In this document: one piece after another, positions 31,936 to 42,012 of the stretch
Layout: the number at the start of each line of letters is the position of its first letter
How positions within the stretch are numbered: the stretch's first letter is position 1
Assembly: GCA_030847615.1 (NCBI GenBank)
Contig: JAUMIR010000001.1
Span: forward strand, 166,815,001-166,879,000
Direction of reading: 5' to 3'
DNA: 64,000 nucleotides
Origin: Gambelia wislizenii
Taxonomy: Eukaryota > Chordata > Lepidosauria > Squamata > Crotaphytidae
Translations under genes and position numbers: made by a program
Notes under the pieces: generated by a model
What the model was told of the DNA's origin: nothing
The model's database searches: none
Seen by the model: the letters and a program-made list of their open reading frames with translations, nothing else

Positions 31936-34900
31936 ATGTCACCATCTATTGTATCATGGAATGTTAAGGGGTTAAACACACCAATAAAAAGGCACAAAAC
32001 ATTTCATCTTTTGGAAAAAAATTAAACTGAGCATAATCTGTTTACAAGAAACAAGGATCAGCACCCAGGATAAAAAATTACTGAAATACCCCAAATTTGG
32101 ACAGGAATTCATATCTTCAACAAATAAAAAGAGAAAAGGGGTTGTAATCTACGTAAATAAAAAATATGCAGCAAAGGAGGTCTTAAATGATAATGAAGGT
32201 CATCTCTTAGGGGTAGAAATTAAATTGGAGAATACTAAAATAGTTTTGATAGCAATCTATACCCCCCTGGTAAGGAAAGAGCAATTTTTTAGAAAGCTGT
32301 AAAAAGCTATTGAGTCATTAGGCAAAGAGTTGATTGTTCTAGCTGGAGACTTTAACGGAGTTCTAAATGGAAACAGAGATATATCATGTAGTAAACGGAA
32401 AAGTGGAGCTGAAGGCAAACTTCCAAAGGTGTGCCACAATATAATGGATGAATTCAGTTTAACAGACTTATGGACAGAAAAATACAGAAATGAGAAAGGA
32501 TATACATTTTTTTCAGATGCGCATAAAACTATGTCACGGATAGATATGTTTTGGCTATCAATCCCCTTATTACCAAAGATTGACAAGATGGAAATTATGC
32601 CAAAATTCATTTCGGATCATAACCCAATTATGCTAAATTTTAAATTTCCAAGATCTGAATATGTATGGAGATTGAAGGATACGATGCTAAAGGATGAAAA
32701 CCTTGTTAAGAAAGTTAAGGAAGAAATTAATTATTTCTTCGAATTAAACAATACAAAAGGCATGAAAATGAAGACAATCTGGGATGCATTTAAGGCCACC
32801 TTGAGGGGTCTATTCTTGCAGAAAGAAGTGGTATTGAAAAAAGGAAAGGAAAGGAAAGAAGAAGAGCTATATCAAAAATTAAAATTTAAAGAACAAAAAC
32901 TATGCCAACAAGCCAAAAACAAAAACCTTCAAAATGAGATAAAACTGATAAATAAACAACCAAGTGAAGGCCTATTAGAAGAGGTGGCAAAAAAATTACA
33001 AAGAATGAAACAAAAACATTTTGAGCAGGCCAACAAGACAAACTTAGGAAAGACACAGAGAGGAACACGATTACAGAAATGGAACATGAGGGAAGATTAC
33101 ACACTACTCAAGAAGACATAGAGAGAATATTTCATTCATATTATACGGAACTATACAAGGAACAAAATAAGGAAAGAGACTTGATAGAAGAGGAGACATA
33201 TATAGCGGAAAACATTTATGCAGAGATACCCCAAGAACAAAGGACAAGTCTTTCTGAACCTTTCACAGAAGAAGAACTTTCAGTGGCTATAAAACAACTT
33301 AAAGACAGAAAGTCACCTGGTCCTGATGGTTTTACCACCTCCTTCTATAAGATATTCGAGGATGAGATAAAACCCAATTTACTGAAAGCAATTAACCAGA
33401 TAATCCTTGATGGTGTACCAGAAACTTGGACTGTAGCAGACATGATTGAAATTCCGAAAGAAGGGAAAGATATAAAGAATGTGAAGAACTACTGCCCAAT
33501 CTCTCTGCTATGCATAGATTATAAAATATATGCGACAATGATAACAAACAGGATTAAGCCAATTTTACTGGAGGTGATACACCCAGATCAGAATGGGTTT
33601 CTACCGGGAAGGTTAATTTCAGATAATATTCATACTATTGTTAATGCCTTGGAGTATTACGAAAAAGCGAATGATAAAAAGGTTGCCTTTATTTTCGCGG
33701 ACGTGGAAAAGGCCTTTGACAACATCAGATGGTCCTTTTTAATAAAGGTACTTAAGAGGTTAGGTATAGGGCAGTTCATGATTGACAACGTATGTAAAAT
33801 CTATGACAAACAAGTGGCCCATGTAACAGTCAATAGCAATAAAACGAAACCAATAACAATTCAAAAAGGAACCCACCAGGGATGCCCCTTATCTCCTCTT
33901 CTTTTTATAGCAACATTAGAAGTTCTACTACATATGATTCGAAGGGAAAAGAACATACCAGGTTTAAGAATACAGAATCAGGAGTATAAAGTTAAGGCAT
34001 ATGTGGATGATTTAGTGTTAATTGTAGAAAATCCTGTGCAAAATATAGAAAAATTATTGAGATTAGTAGAAACATTTGGAAGATTCTCAGGGTTTAGAAT
34101 TAATAACGAAAAAACAATCATCATAACAAAGAATATGTCTAAAAAAGAAGAGGAATGCATAGAAATGATAACGGGTTGTAAAATGGCAAAAAAGCAAGAT
34201 ATTTAGGAATCTGGGTGTCTAATAGAAATATGGACTTAGTGGAAAACAATTACAATAAAACATGGAGAGGGATAAAAACAGATATGGAGAGATGGGGAAA
34301 ATTATACTTATTACTGTTAGGCAAAGTCGCCATAATTAAAATGATGGTTCTACCAAAAATCCTTTATTTATTTCAAACAATCCCTATTCTAACCAATGAT
34401 AAACTTCTTGACAAATGGGCAAAAGACCTGAGAGAGTTTATATGGCGTGGTCGAAAGGCCAGAATTAAATGGACAACCATGATAGACAAAAAGGGAATAG
34501 GTGGGTTGGCGGTACCAGATATCCATACATATTATAATGCCTGTAGTCTGTTTTGGCTAGTTGAACAATAACAGACACCCCCCAGATCTGCAAGAATGGA
34601 TGATCCGGGGGAGGTGTTTTAATGACGTGTATGGATGAGGGAGAGTAATGGCCAGGGCGGAGCCACACCCTGGCTGGGAGGAGGCAGGGGCGGAGTGGAG
34701 CAGGACTATTTAGCCGTTTGCCACCCCTGGCCGCCTCCTCTTTTCCCTGGAAGCAGGGGAAAAGGTTAATAACCTTTTATTAACACTAGAAGGAGAGGGG
34801 TTGAGATTCGGGTGGCACGCGTACATTTGGTACGAAAAGGAAAAAAATCACAAAGATTTTAATAATAATATTGTGAGGAAGGTGACATTAAGAACATGGA

Positions 34901-35858
34901 ATAAGATAAAACAACAATTTTATATTAAGATGCCAAAATGGATTTTGCCCCAGGAAGCTTTTATGAGCAGATGGATTAACACGAATAAATGGTTATCATA
35001 TAAGGATTTATGTATTTGGAAAGAAGATAACACTCATGAATTTAAAACAATGGGCGAACTGGAAAGAGAAGGTTGGCATATCTACTGGATGACGTACCAA
35101 CAGATCTACAGTAGATATGGAGAGGATAAAAAACAATACGAATTTGATCTTGAGGGAAATGGGATGGATAAAATAATATGGAAAGGAGAAAAAAAGAGGA
35201 TAACAAAAATGTATAATGTTCTGCTTGAAAGGAAATTAGAAACTGAAGTTGTAAAAGCAGTAATGATAAAATGGATAAAAGATGTTGGTGAAAACATTAC
35301 GTTAGCTGAATGGGAAGAAGCATGGCGAAAAATAAAAATGTTTACAGCATGCCAAACTTTGAGAGAAAACTACATAAAGATATTTAACAGATGGTACCTA
35401 ACACCACTTAAAATTAGTAAAATTTATAAGCTGAAGTATACTACATGTTGGAGATGTGGTAAAGAGGTACGTTCTATGTACCAGGTTTGGTGGAACTGTC
35501 CAGCAATCAGGAAATACTGGCAAAAGATTCATGTATTAGTCCAAAGAATGTTAACAGCTACTTTAGTTTGGACCCTAGACTATATTTACTGAATATCACC
35601 TCTGTGTTGCCAAAAGAAATAGAAAGGAAAAACTGGAGATTTACTTTATATCTAATCACAGCAGCAAGAATACATATAGCCTCAAAGTGGAAAAGTAATG
35701 CTTCATTATCAATAGATGAATGGTTGTTTAAAGTAATAGAAATGAGGGATAATGATATATTAACACATATTCTGAGGAAGAGAAATACGGAACAGATAAA
35801 AGAAGAGTGGCTCCCACTGCTCAACATATGTAAATTCAGATGGAATCTAGGAATCTAG
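31936..35858 (+). pseudogene. L1 ORF2 (endonuclease-reverse transcriptase), multiply broken
   Basis: It starts at the ATG at 31936 with the endonuclease opening SIVSWNVKGLNTPIKRH. Later endonuclease landmarks are LQETR, AGDFNG (near 32342) and SDHNP (near 32612). RT motifs follow in 33079-34206 (KSPGPDGF; QNGFLPGR; TKPITIQKGTHQGCPLSPLL; YVDD at 34000-34011). The C-terminal domain (RFGWHAYIWYEK; CWRCG...WWNCP) continues from 34801 to 35858. Breaks seen: frameshifts near 32020, 33050, 34190 and 35560, a TAA at 32300-32302, and a GC-rich insert near 34573-34767. The RT box is YVDD where L1 has Y/FADD (GCG to GTG, a CpG-type change). The zinc-knuckle His reads Gln (MYQVWWNC). Dead copy. Confidence 0.93.
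34573..34767. mobile_element. GC-rich 195-bp insert in L1 ORF2, flanked by AATAAC
   Basis: The segment is flanked by AATAAC (34567-34572 and 34768-34773) and separates ...FWLVEQ from ...LLLTLEGEGLRFGWHAY of ORF2. It is far more GC-rich than the L1. It contains hairpins (ACACCCCCCAGATC with GATCCGGGGGAGGTGT; GCCAGGG with CCCTGGC) and 'gactatttagcc', which resembles a TATA-type box. The joined frame does not close perfectly, so the left boundary may be displaced or a few codons lost. Identity unknown. Confidence 0.5.
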
Positions 35859-36230
35859 GAAAGGAGTTTTAAATTGAAGGAAAAGAAGTAAGTTAAGGAG
35901 AAGAGAAAAATAAGGATAGGAAGGTTTAATCATGATGTATACAGTTATAAAAATGGAAGGCGATATGATTAAACAAAAAATATCATGGTTTCAAGAGATA
36001 ACATACGCCATGTACTACATACGAAGCCAAGGTATAATAAAGGGAAGGTACATAGTAGAAGCAGTTTATAATTAAAAAACTCTTGAGATGGACATACCAG
36101 GGAAGCCGGAATTGTAATTACAGCATGTTTAAGATCTTCTTAAAGCGATATTCTTTGTTTAAGCTGAAGGGTATTGTATATTTGTTTTGCCAAGCTGTAA
36201 TGGGAAACTTTTATTAAAAAAAAAAAAAAA

Positions 36231-36246
36231 AAGCTTAGGGCAAATA
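36231..36246 (+). repeat. target-site duplication of the L1, 3' copy
   Basis: AAGCTTAGGGCAAATA directly follows the A-tail; identical to 29112-29127. Confidence 0.95.
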
Positions 36247-36543
36247 AAAACTGTCTTTTTAGAAAGCAGCCCTAAGACGCTTGATTGTTTTGACATTTTA
36301 GCAAAAATGTCAAAGATTCTGACAGGTTTTCTTTCCACACAGATTTTCCCATCACCTGTGGCAAGAGGAGGGGAGTCTTTGAAACAGGCAGACAAAGCCT
36401 TTCCTGAGCATGTGAGGTTTTCCTTTAAAAAAAAAAAACTTTGGAGACTGAGTGTTTTCAGCTTCTTCTATTGGTTTGTTCTTTGTCTTTGTACTAATTA
36501 TCATGGCTGGCATTCTGTATTGTAGTTATGGATTTGCAACCTA
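36247..36543. other. unassigned spacer after the L1
   Basis: This continues the pre-insertion sequence. It has a T-rich and A-rich texture. Nothing else is recognised. Confidence 0.45.
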
Positions 36544-37127
36544 GGACTTTATCAGACGCAACAAATATGGTGTCATAATGACACCTAATAAACGCGAAAG
36601 GGTACCTATATCACACAATGTTGTCCTTTAGCGCACCACTGCCGTTAATAAGGCATTCTTTTTAATTGACTGGCCAAGCCATCAACAGATCTGCCATGGC
36701 GTTTTTGTCCCAGTATTACCAGTGTTTGAAACCATGCACCATTTTTCTCCCATGACTACAGCGTCAATGGGCGGTCCCTCCAGACCACTTCCAGGTGAGA
36801 ACATGAAAGCCAAGTATAGGGTGCTCTTTTTATGAATCTCGGCAGTGTACTTGGAAGTTTGTAAGTGTGTTTCTGTGCTTATGTGTACATTTTGTGTTTT
36901 AATTTTGCTTTTTTAACATTTTAACTGTGCTCATGTTTTCTTGCGAGAATCGCTGAGATCATGAATGCAGAAGTAAACAGTGCTAGCATCCGTGCTCCTT
37001 TAATGCTGGGGCTGCTTTTTGTCTCTATTACAGGTACATATGAGAAAAAGTATTATTGTGCTGGGACAATTATGCTTCAGAATATGGTGGGAAAGAAAGG
37101 TTTTTAGAGGTTTGTCTGATATAGTCT
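36544..37127. mobile_element. MITE, family A3, about 584 bp
   Basis: The left end GGACTTTATCAGACGC faces a right end whose reverse complement is AGACTATATCAGACAAAC. The flanks are CTA and GTA. The body shows AAGCCATCAACAGATCTGCC, CACTTCCAGGTGAGAAC and GTAAGTGTGTTTCTGTGCTT, which parallel 50946-51540 and 58327-60156. No coding capacity. Confidence 0.75.
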
Positions 37128-37537
37128 GTAGAACTTTATATTCAGTAATTCACTACTGCCACAATCATAAATGCCCCCCAGCAAAAACAAAAAACAAAAA
37201 AAAAACCTTACTTTAACAGACAGTAGCTGCACTGAACAATGTTCCATTGGAGTGGTGATTGGTACATAGCAGGATGATATTCCCAGCCCCATCCTGCCAA
37301 CAAGTGAGGCTATAGCAAAGAAGTGCAATAAGGGTCCTGGTTTTGATGGTTGTAGCCTTGCTTGCTGGCAGGACGAGGCTGAAAATGTCATCCTGCTGTG
37401 CCCTGATAGCTAGCAGAACAGACCTCCATAACTCAGTGCAGCTGCTGACTGTACTTAGTTAAACATTTGTAACTAAGCAGATGATGTAGGATATTGGCCT
37501 CCATCTTTCTTTTCAGCACTTTCTATTTCACTCAATT
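37128..37537. other. unassigned spacer
   Basis: No gene or repeat is recognised; there is a short poly-A-rich run at 37185-37206. Confidence 0.45.
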
Positions 37538-37680
37538 GTTTATTTAAATCTTTACATCCCACCCAGTGTCATAAGATTTCAGGGTGGCACGCAGGCAAAA
37601 ACAATTTAATACAGTTTAAAAGAGTAGTGTGCAGTTTAAAATCAATTTAAAACAATTTAAAACATCTTAACAGTTTTATT
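37538..37680 (-). repeat. L2-type 3' tail remnant
   Basis: TTTATTTAAATCTTTACATCCCACCC...AGGGTGGC is followed by AATTTAAAACAATTTAAAAC. This is the minus-strand image of an L2-type LINE end, like 22156-22270. Confidence 0.6.
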
Positions 37681-38024
37681 ACAGTGATATATCAATTTTC
37701 ACTCTCTTCCAAAGTGTGTTTTTCTTTCTTTCCCATTATCATGTGTTTAGGCAAGGCAACTGTTTCCAGCTTGTAAAATTAAGAAAGACAAAGAGAAAGA
37801 GATTAGTTAACAGTTAATAGTCTGCCTGTATAGCCAATTTAAATTGCCTTTTAAAAGGGGGCCTTTTTCCATATACTTCCTAAAATTAGGCAAATTGGAT
37901 CTTTTAGAGGTGTGGTAGAATGCCTGAAAAATTCATGAGAACAGTTCTTCCCTTGAAAGAAACAAAATGAATAGGAAAAACAAAAGCAAATAAAGTGATA
38001 ATGAAAATGAAGGTGTTGTTAATG
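37681..38024. other. unassigned spacer
   Basis: Nothing is recognised. Confidence 0.45.
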
Positions 38025-38026
38025 TA

Positions 38027-38246
38027 GTTGTCCCTCCATATCCACAGATTCTTTATCCACAGATTCAACCGACCACAGCTGGAAAATATATTTTTCAAAA
38101 ATCCTAAAAGCAAACCTTGTTCACCATTTTATATAAGGGACACTATTTTACTGTGCCACTGTATATAATGGGACTTGAGTGTTCACAGATTTTGATATCC
38201 ACAGAGGGTCCTGGAACGAAACCCCAGTGGATACCAAGGTCCACTG
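38027..38246. mobile_element. Tigger-like (Tc/mariner superfamily) MITE
   Basis: The left end GTTGTCCCTCCATATCCACAG and the right end CCAGTGGATACCAAGGTCCACTG (split here as two runs) are the well-known Tigger-type termini. A TA precedes the left end. The core includes GATATCCACAGAGGGTCCTGG. About 220 bp, no transposase. Confidence 0.75.
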
Positions 38247-38282
38247 TGTGTGTGTATAGTGTGTGTGTGTGTGTTTAATGGG
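38247..38282. repeat. (GT)n microsatellite
   Basis: Imperfect GT run between the Tigger-like element and the CR1. Confidence 0.8.
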
Positions 38283-39405
38283 GTTTCTAGGCACCACAAT
38301 TCAAGAAAGATATTGACAAGCCAGAACATGTTCAGAGGAGGGTGACCAAAATGGTGAAAGGTCTGGAAGCCATGCCGTATGAGGAGGGGCTTAGGGAGCT
38401 GGGTATGTTTGGGCTGGAGAAGAGGTGGTTAAGAGGTGACATGCTAGCCATATTTAAATACTTGAAAGGATGTCATGTTGAAGAGAGAGCAAGCTTGTTT
38501 TCTGCTGCTCTGGAGACTCGTACATGAAACAATGAACTCAAACTACAGGATAAGAGATTCCACCTAAACATTAGGAAGAACTTCCTTACAGTAAGAGCTG
38601 TGCAACAGTGGAATACGCTGTCTCGAAGTGTGGTGGGGTCTCCTTCTCTGGAGGTTTTTAAACAGAGGCTGGATGGCCATCTATTGGGAGTGCTTTGATT
38701 TGTGTTTTTGTCTGGGAAACCAGCCAAGGTGAGATGCAATTCATAGACAGCAGCATGGCACTTTGCCCAGAACACCCAGCCTCATAGAAACACAGTTTGT
38801 AGGGCAGAATATCTAAGCAACAAAACAAGTCCACAAAAACAATAGGGCAGTCCAGTTTACCAATCCAAAAGTCAAGGGTCATGGCAAGCAGGGTGCCCCA
38901 TCCAATCCGAAGGCCAAAGTCCAGGCAAGGCAACATGAGTGTCAAGGAGGAGAGGTTTCCCATTGGTGCAGTCAGATAAACTCCAACAAGTTGGCAGAGT
39001 AGCTGTCCCTAATTTATACTAGCTCAGTGATCACACAGCTGTTCTCTGATAGCTCAGCATCTCTTATAAATACATAGAGACTTCTGCTCCTTCTCCCTTT
39101 GGTTCTGGTGTTCTTGAAAGGTGTGTACAACTGGGTCTAATGTCTTTCTGTCTGAGGGGCCAGGTCTCTCTGCCAGGTCTGGGTTATCTGCTCTGCCCCC
39201 TTCTGCTATCTCTGAGGGGTCAGGCAGCTCTGTGGGGTCAGGTGCTGTTGTCTCTACTCCCTGCTGCAAATCCTGCTATGAGGGTCTCTCTTCCTCTAGT
39301 TCATCTTCCCAGTCAGAATAGCAGATCCTGACAGTTTTCCTGCATGGCAGCGGGTTGGACTGGATGGCCCCCGTGGTCTCTTCCAACTCTATGATTCTAT
39401 GATTC
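38283..39405 (+). pseudogene. CR1 LINE 3' end, split by a solo LTR
   Basis: The first part (38283-38708) encodes the CR1 C-terminal region ([28 protein letters not shown]) with a TGA after the 'ETRT' position. The element is then interrupted by the 625-bp LTR and continues at 39339 with CCTGCATGGCAGCGGGTTGG and the tail TCTATGATTCTATGATTC to 39405. GTTTT (38704-38708 and 39334-39338) is the duplicated target. The CR1 is therefore older than the LTR. Confidence 0.92.
38709..39333 (-). mobile_element. Gypsy-like solo LTR, 625 bp, TSD GTTTT
   Basis: On the minus strand it starts TGTCAGGATC (39333) and ends TTTCCCAGACA (38709), with TGTC...GACA inverted ends. GTTTT flanks both sides. The minus strand has a 'tatttataaga'-type TATA near 39063, a long acidic frame upstream of it, and a CT-rich second half with 'ttgcc...tggactttgg'. 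It is related to the LTR at 12545-14326. No internal region is left, so it is a product of LTR-LTR recombination. Confidence 0.88.
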
Positions 39406-40377
39406 AGCAATTTAAAATGGTATAGTTAAACAAACATTGTTTTTGCACATCCTTAGTCTCTGAGTGCTGCTGGGTGGATTGTCAGGACCATAGAGTGGAG
39501 GGGAGGATGGAGAGGAGAGCAGGAATGAGGCTGTTGAGACCACTTGATAGTCCTTCTGTTGAACCAGTGTGACCGCTGGATCTACTGTCCTATACTTTCT
39601 CTCTCTTTTTCTGAATCCATTCTGGATTTTACCACTTCTTCTCCCTCAGCTGCTCTGAGTGTTAGACCCTAGTTTGGCAGAGCTCCCATTCAACTCAGGG
39701 CAGCTGTGGGAGGGAGAACAGTAAAATCCAGAGAAGATTCACTGCCCCCATGACAGCCAATCCAGTGGCTGCTCCTGTTTTGGACCTAACTGCTGTTACA
39801 TGGGAATGGGAATGTAGTTGGGAATTGAACTCAGAATTTTCAAATACAAGGAAATACACTGACCTTTCTCACAAAATATAATGAAACGAATCAGAACAGA
39901 AGTGGAGTCACGCTGGGTTTCATTCATTTAAATGTCAGAAGCCCGCTCTTTTGGGAACAGCTCAACCATAAATGTGCCAGTTTCCCGCACAGTAGCAAGG
40001 CTTGATCTCAAGAGAGCACCCTGTATGTTACTGTGATTACTGTGTAAGACTCTGAAATGTTTCTTTATTTATATGTATATTTCGAGACAGTGCTACTCAA
40101 AGCAGTGGCACATGGAGCAGTGCCAGCCCCTGAGCCATCTGTTGCTAGTCCCTGGAGAGCTTCCAGGAATGAAAAAGACAATTGTAGCCAATGGTACCTG
40201 GCACAGGGAGGAGAGAATCTGGTCTCCACACCACATAGCTGTTTAAAGGGATGTGAATCCTCTACTATTTTGTTCTCTTGCACAAGGATGAATCACTCCC
40301 TTAGTTTTTTCCCTGCTGTGGGTGATGATGAATATATTTCTGTGCAGTTTTTGCCCAGTACGCACACATCTGGGTTC
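39406..40377. other. unassigned non-coding stretch
   Basis: No gene or repeat end is recognised; CT-rich at 39595-39650. Confidence 0.45.
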
Positions 40378-40875
40378 TTAGAATTAAAGAGTTGGAAGGG
40401 GCCCCATAGGCCATCAAATCCAAACCCCTGCTCAATGCAGGAAACCCAGCTAGAACATTGGTTCTTAACCTTTTCTTTACCAAGGACCCCCTTTAAATAA
40501 CTTAAGAATTAAAATAAGAATAATAATAACAACAACAATACAATTACACTATCCATTAAACCTTCCCTCACTGGAGGGGAATGGAAGACTTTTCTCTTGC
40601 TTCTTCCTGCAAATTTGTGGCTGGAGTGGATTGAATAGCTATGCGCAGGCCAAGCCAGCTAGCCAGCCTTTGCCTTGGCTCCTGTCATGTGGCTGCTCCA
40701 CTGCAGGGAGGAGGTGGGCCAAGCAGCATTCAAGCCTTTGCAGACCCCCCCCCCGTGAAGACACTTTTTGACCCCATGGGGGTCCCCAGACCATACATTA
40801 AGAACCACTGAGCTAGACCATCCCCAGCAGGTAGCTGTCCTGCCTGTTTTTGAAGAGAAGGAAAAGCAGAGTTTT
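40378..40875 (-). pseudogene. old CR1 3' fragment, split by a hAT MITE
   Basis: TTAGAATTAAAGAGTTGGAAGG followed by GGCCATCAAATCCAAACCCC and CAATGCAGGAAACCCAGCTAGA is a diverged minus-strand CR1 tail. It resumes after the hAT element with CCATCCCCAGCAGGTAGCTG. The end near 40875 is approximate. Confidence 0.65.
40456..40810. mobile_element. hAT-type MITE, 355 bp, 8-bp TSD
   Basis: The ends are CATTGGTTCTTAACC and TTAAGAACCACTG, the hAT terminal motif CAGTGGTTCTTAACC with one change on the left. AGCTAGAA (40448-40455) and AGCTAGAC (40811-40818) form an 8-bp duplication with one mismatch, a hAT hallmark. The body shares GTGGCTGGAGTGGATTGAAT and GCAGGCCAAG with 49112-50075. Confidence 0.88.
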
Positions 40876-41966
40876 AGCAAATTATTCTGTGAAGAAGTAC
40901 GCCTGGGTTTTTTTTTTATTGTTTTTATAAAAAGGATTACACAAATCTAAAAACAAAAAGTCCAACATAACATATAGTTTAGGGAGAAATTTTTTTTCCT
41001 GCAAAAACCTTGTTTTTCCTCTCAAATGTTTTTTGTACAAAAACACAATTTTCACAAACACACACACAAACATTTTTTCAAGAAACATATATGGGTTTTA
41101 TGTAAAAATTTTGTCTTTTTGTGGTTATAACCCCTACCAATATAATCCCCACCAATTTTGCACCCCCCCAATACGTTTTCTGGAAACTTTTTTTTTTACA
41201 ACCCCCCCCCCAAGTATATTTCTGCAAAGAATGATTTCCCCAAACATTTTGGGATGTGTGAATACCAGACAAAAACTTTACCAAATTCCCACCTGTGTTA
41301 TTCTTTCTGATGGGATTTAACAATTGTCAGGAATCAATTTTTCAGCTGGGAAACAAGTAGTGGTGAATATTTTTTCCATCTCTAGTACATTTTTATGTAG
41401 TGTACCATCTAATTTCTTATCTTTACATTAAATAATGATGGTATATCCACCCTTAATATTATGGATCACAGAGAATACTATATGATAGGGTGATCAAAAA
41501 GATCTGAGTCTACTGGTCCACATTCTGCATGAATGTTTGACCAGATAATTTTAGGATTTAGCCATGTATTTCAAAAGGAGAGAGAAGTTCAAGATATGCA
41601 AACTGTTCCAACATAGTGAACCCTAAGCTGGTGTCCTTGGTTAGCTTTATCTGCTTTCCTTCTTTATATTGAAATATTTTGTTTTAATGAAAAAAATCAT
41701 AAATTTTTATGCTGTTATAGGGCACCTTTGCAGAAAGGTAGAATATAAAATTAAATAAATAGATAATGAAGGGCTATGGAAAAAAAGTGAATCCTTCCTT
41801 TAATGAAGATTGTGAAGGCCATCAGCAAACAAGTGTCAGGTAAATACATCTGACATAGGCAGATGTGCTGGGAAACATACAGCTGCACTTAGGAACTTGC
41901 ACCAGAATAGATCACTAATAGACAGAGAGTCAGAAAGAGAACTTTCTGTGAAGTATAATACAACAG
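40876..41966. other. unassigned stretch, homopolymer-rich, with an L2-type tail
   Basis: The region 40905-41220 is built of A, T and C runs with degenerate 'caattttgcaccccc' units and gives stop-free frames without domains. At 41705-41765 GCAGAAAGGTAGAATATAAAAT and AATAAATAGATAA form a plus-strand L2-type tail remnant. Confidence 0.45.
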
Positions 41967-42012
41967 GAAGGGAGGGAGGGAGGGAGGGAGGGAGGGAGGG
42001 AGGGAGGGAGGA
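41967..42012. repeat. (GGGA)n microsatellite
   Basis: About eleven AGGG units. The G-rich strand could form a quadruplex in principle. Confidence 0.95.

Larger units (their letters stand above)
29128..36230 (+). mobile_element. full-length L1 LINE, about 7.1 kb, defective
   Basis: The element runs from GAGGCTTCTGG after the 5' target duplication to an A-tail of about 18 bases (36215-36231). It is bounded by a perfect 16-bp duplication. The order is 5' UTR (about 1.8 kb), ORF1, ORF2, then a short 3' UTR. Both ORFs contain frameshifts and stops, so it is no longer autonomous. The perfect duplication shows it inserted once, as a unit. Confidence 0.95.

Noticed and set aside
32257..32610. 117-codon minus-strand ORF and other antisense frames in the L1
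   Set aside because: All are shadows of L1 ORF1 and ORF2 on the opposite strand.
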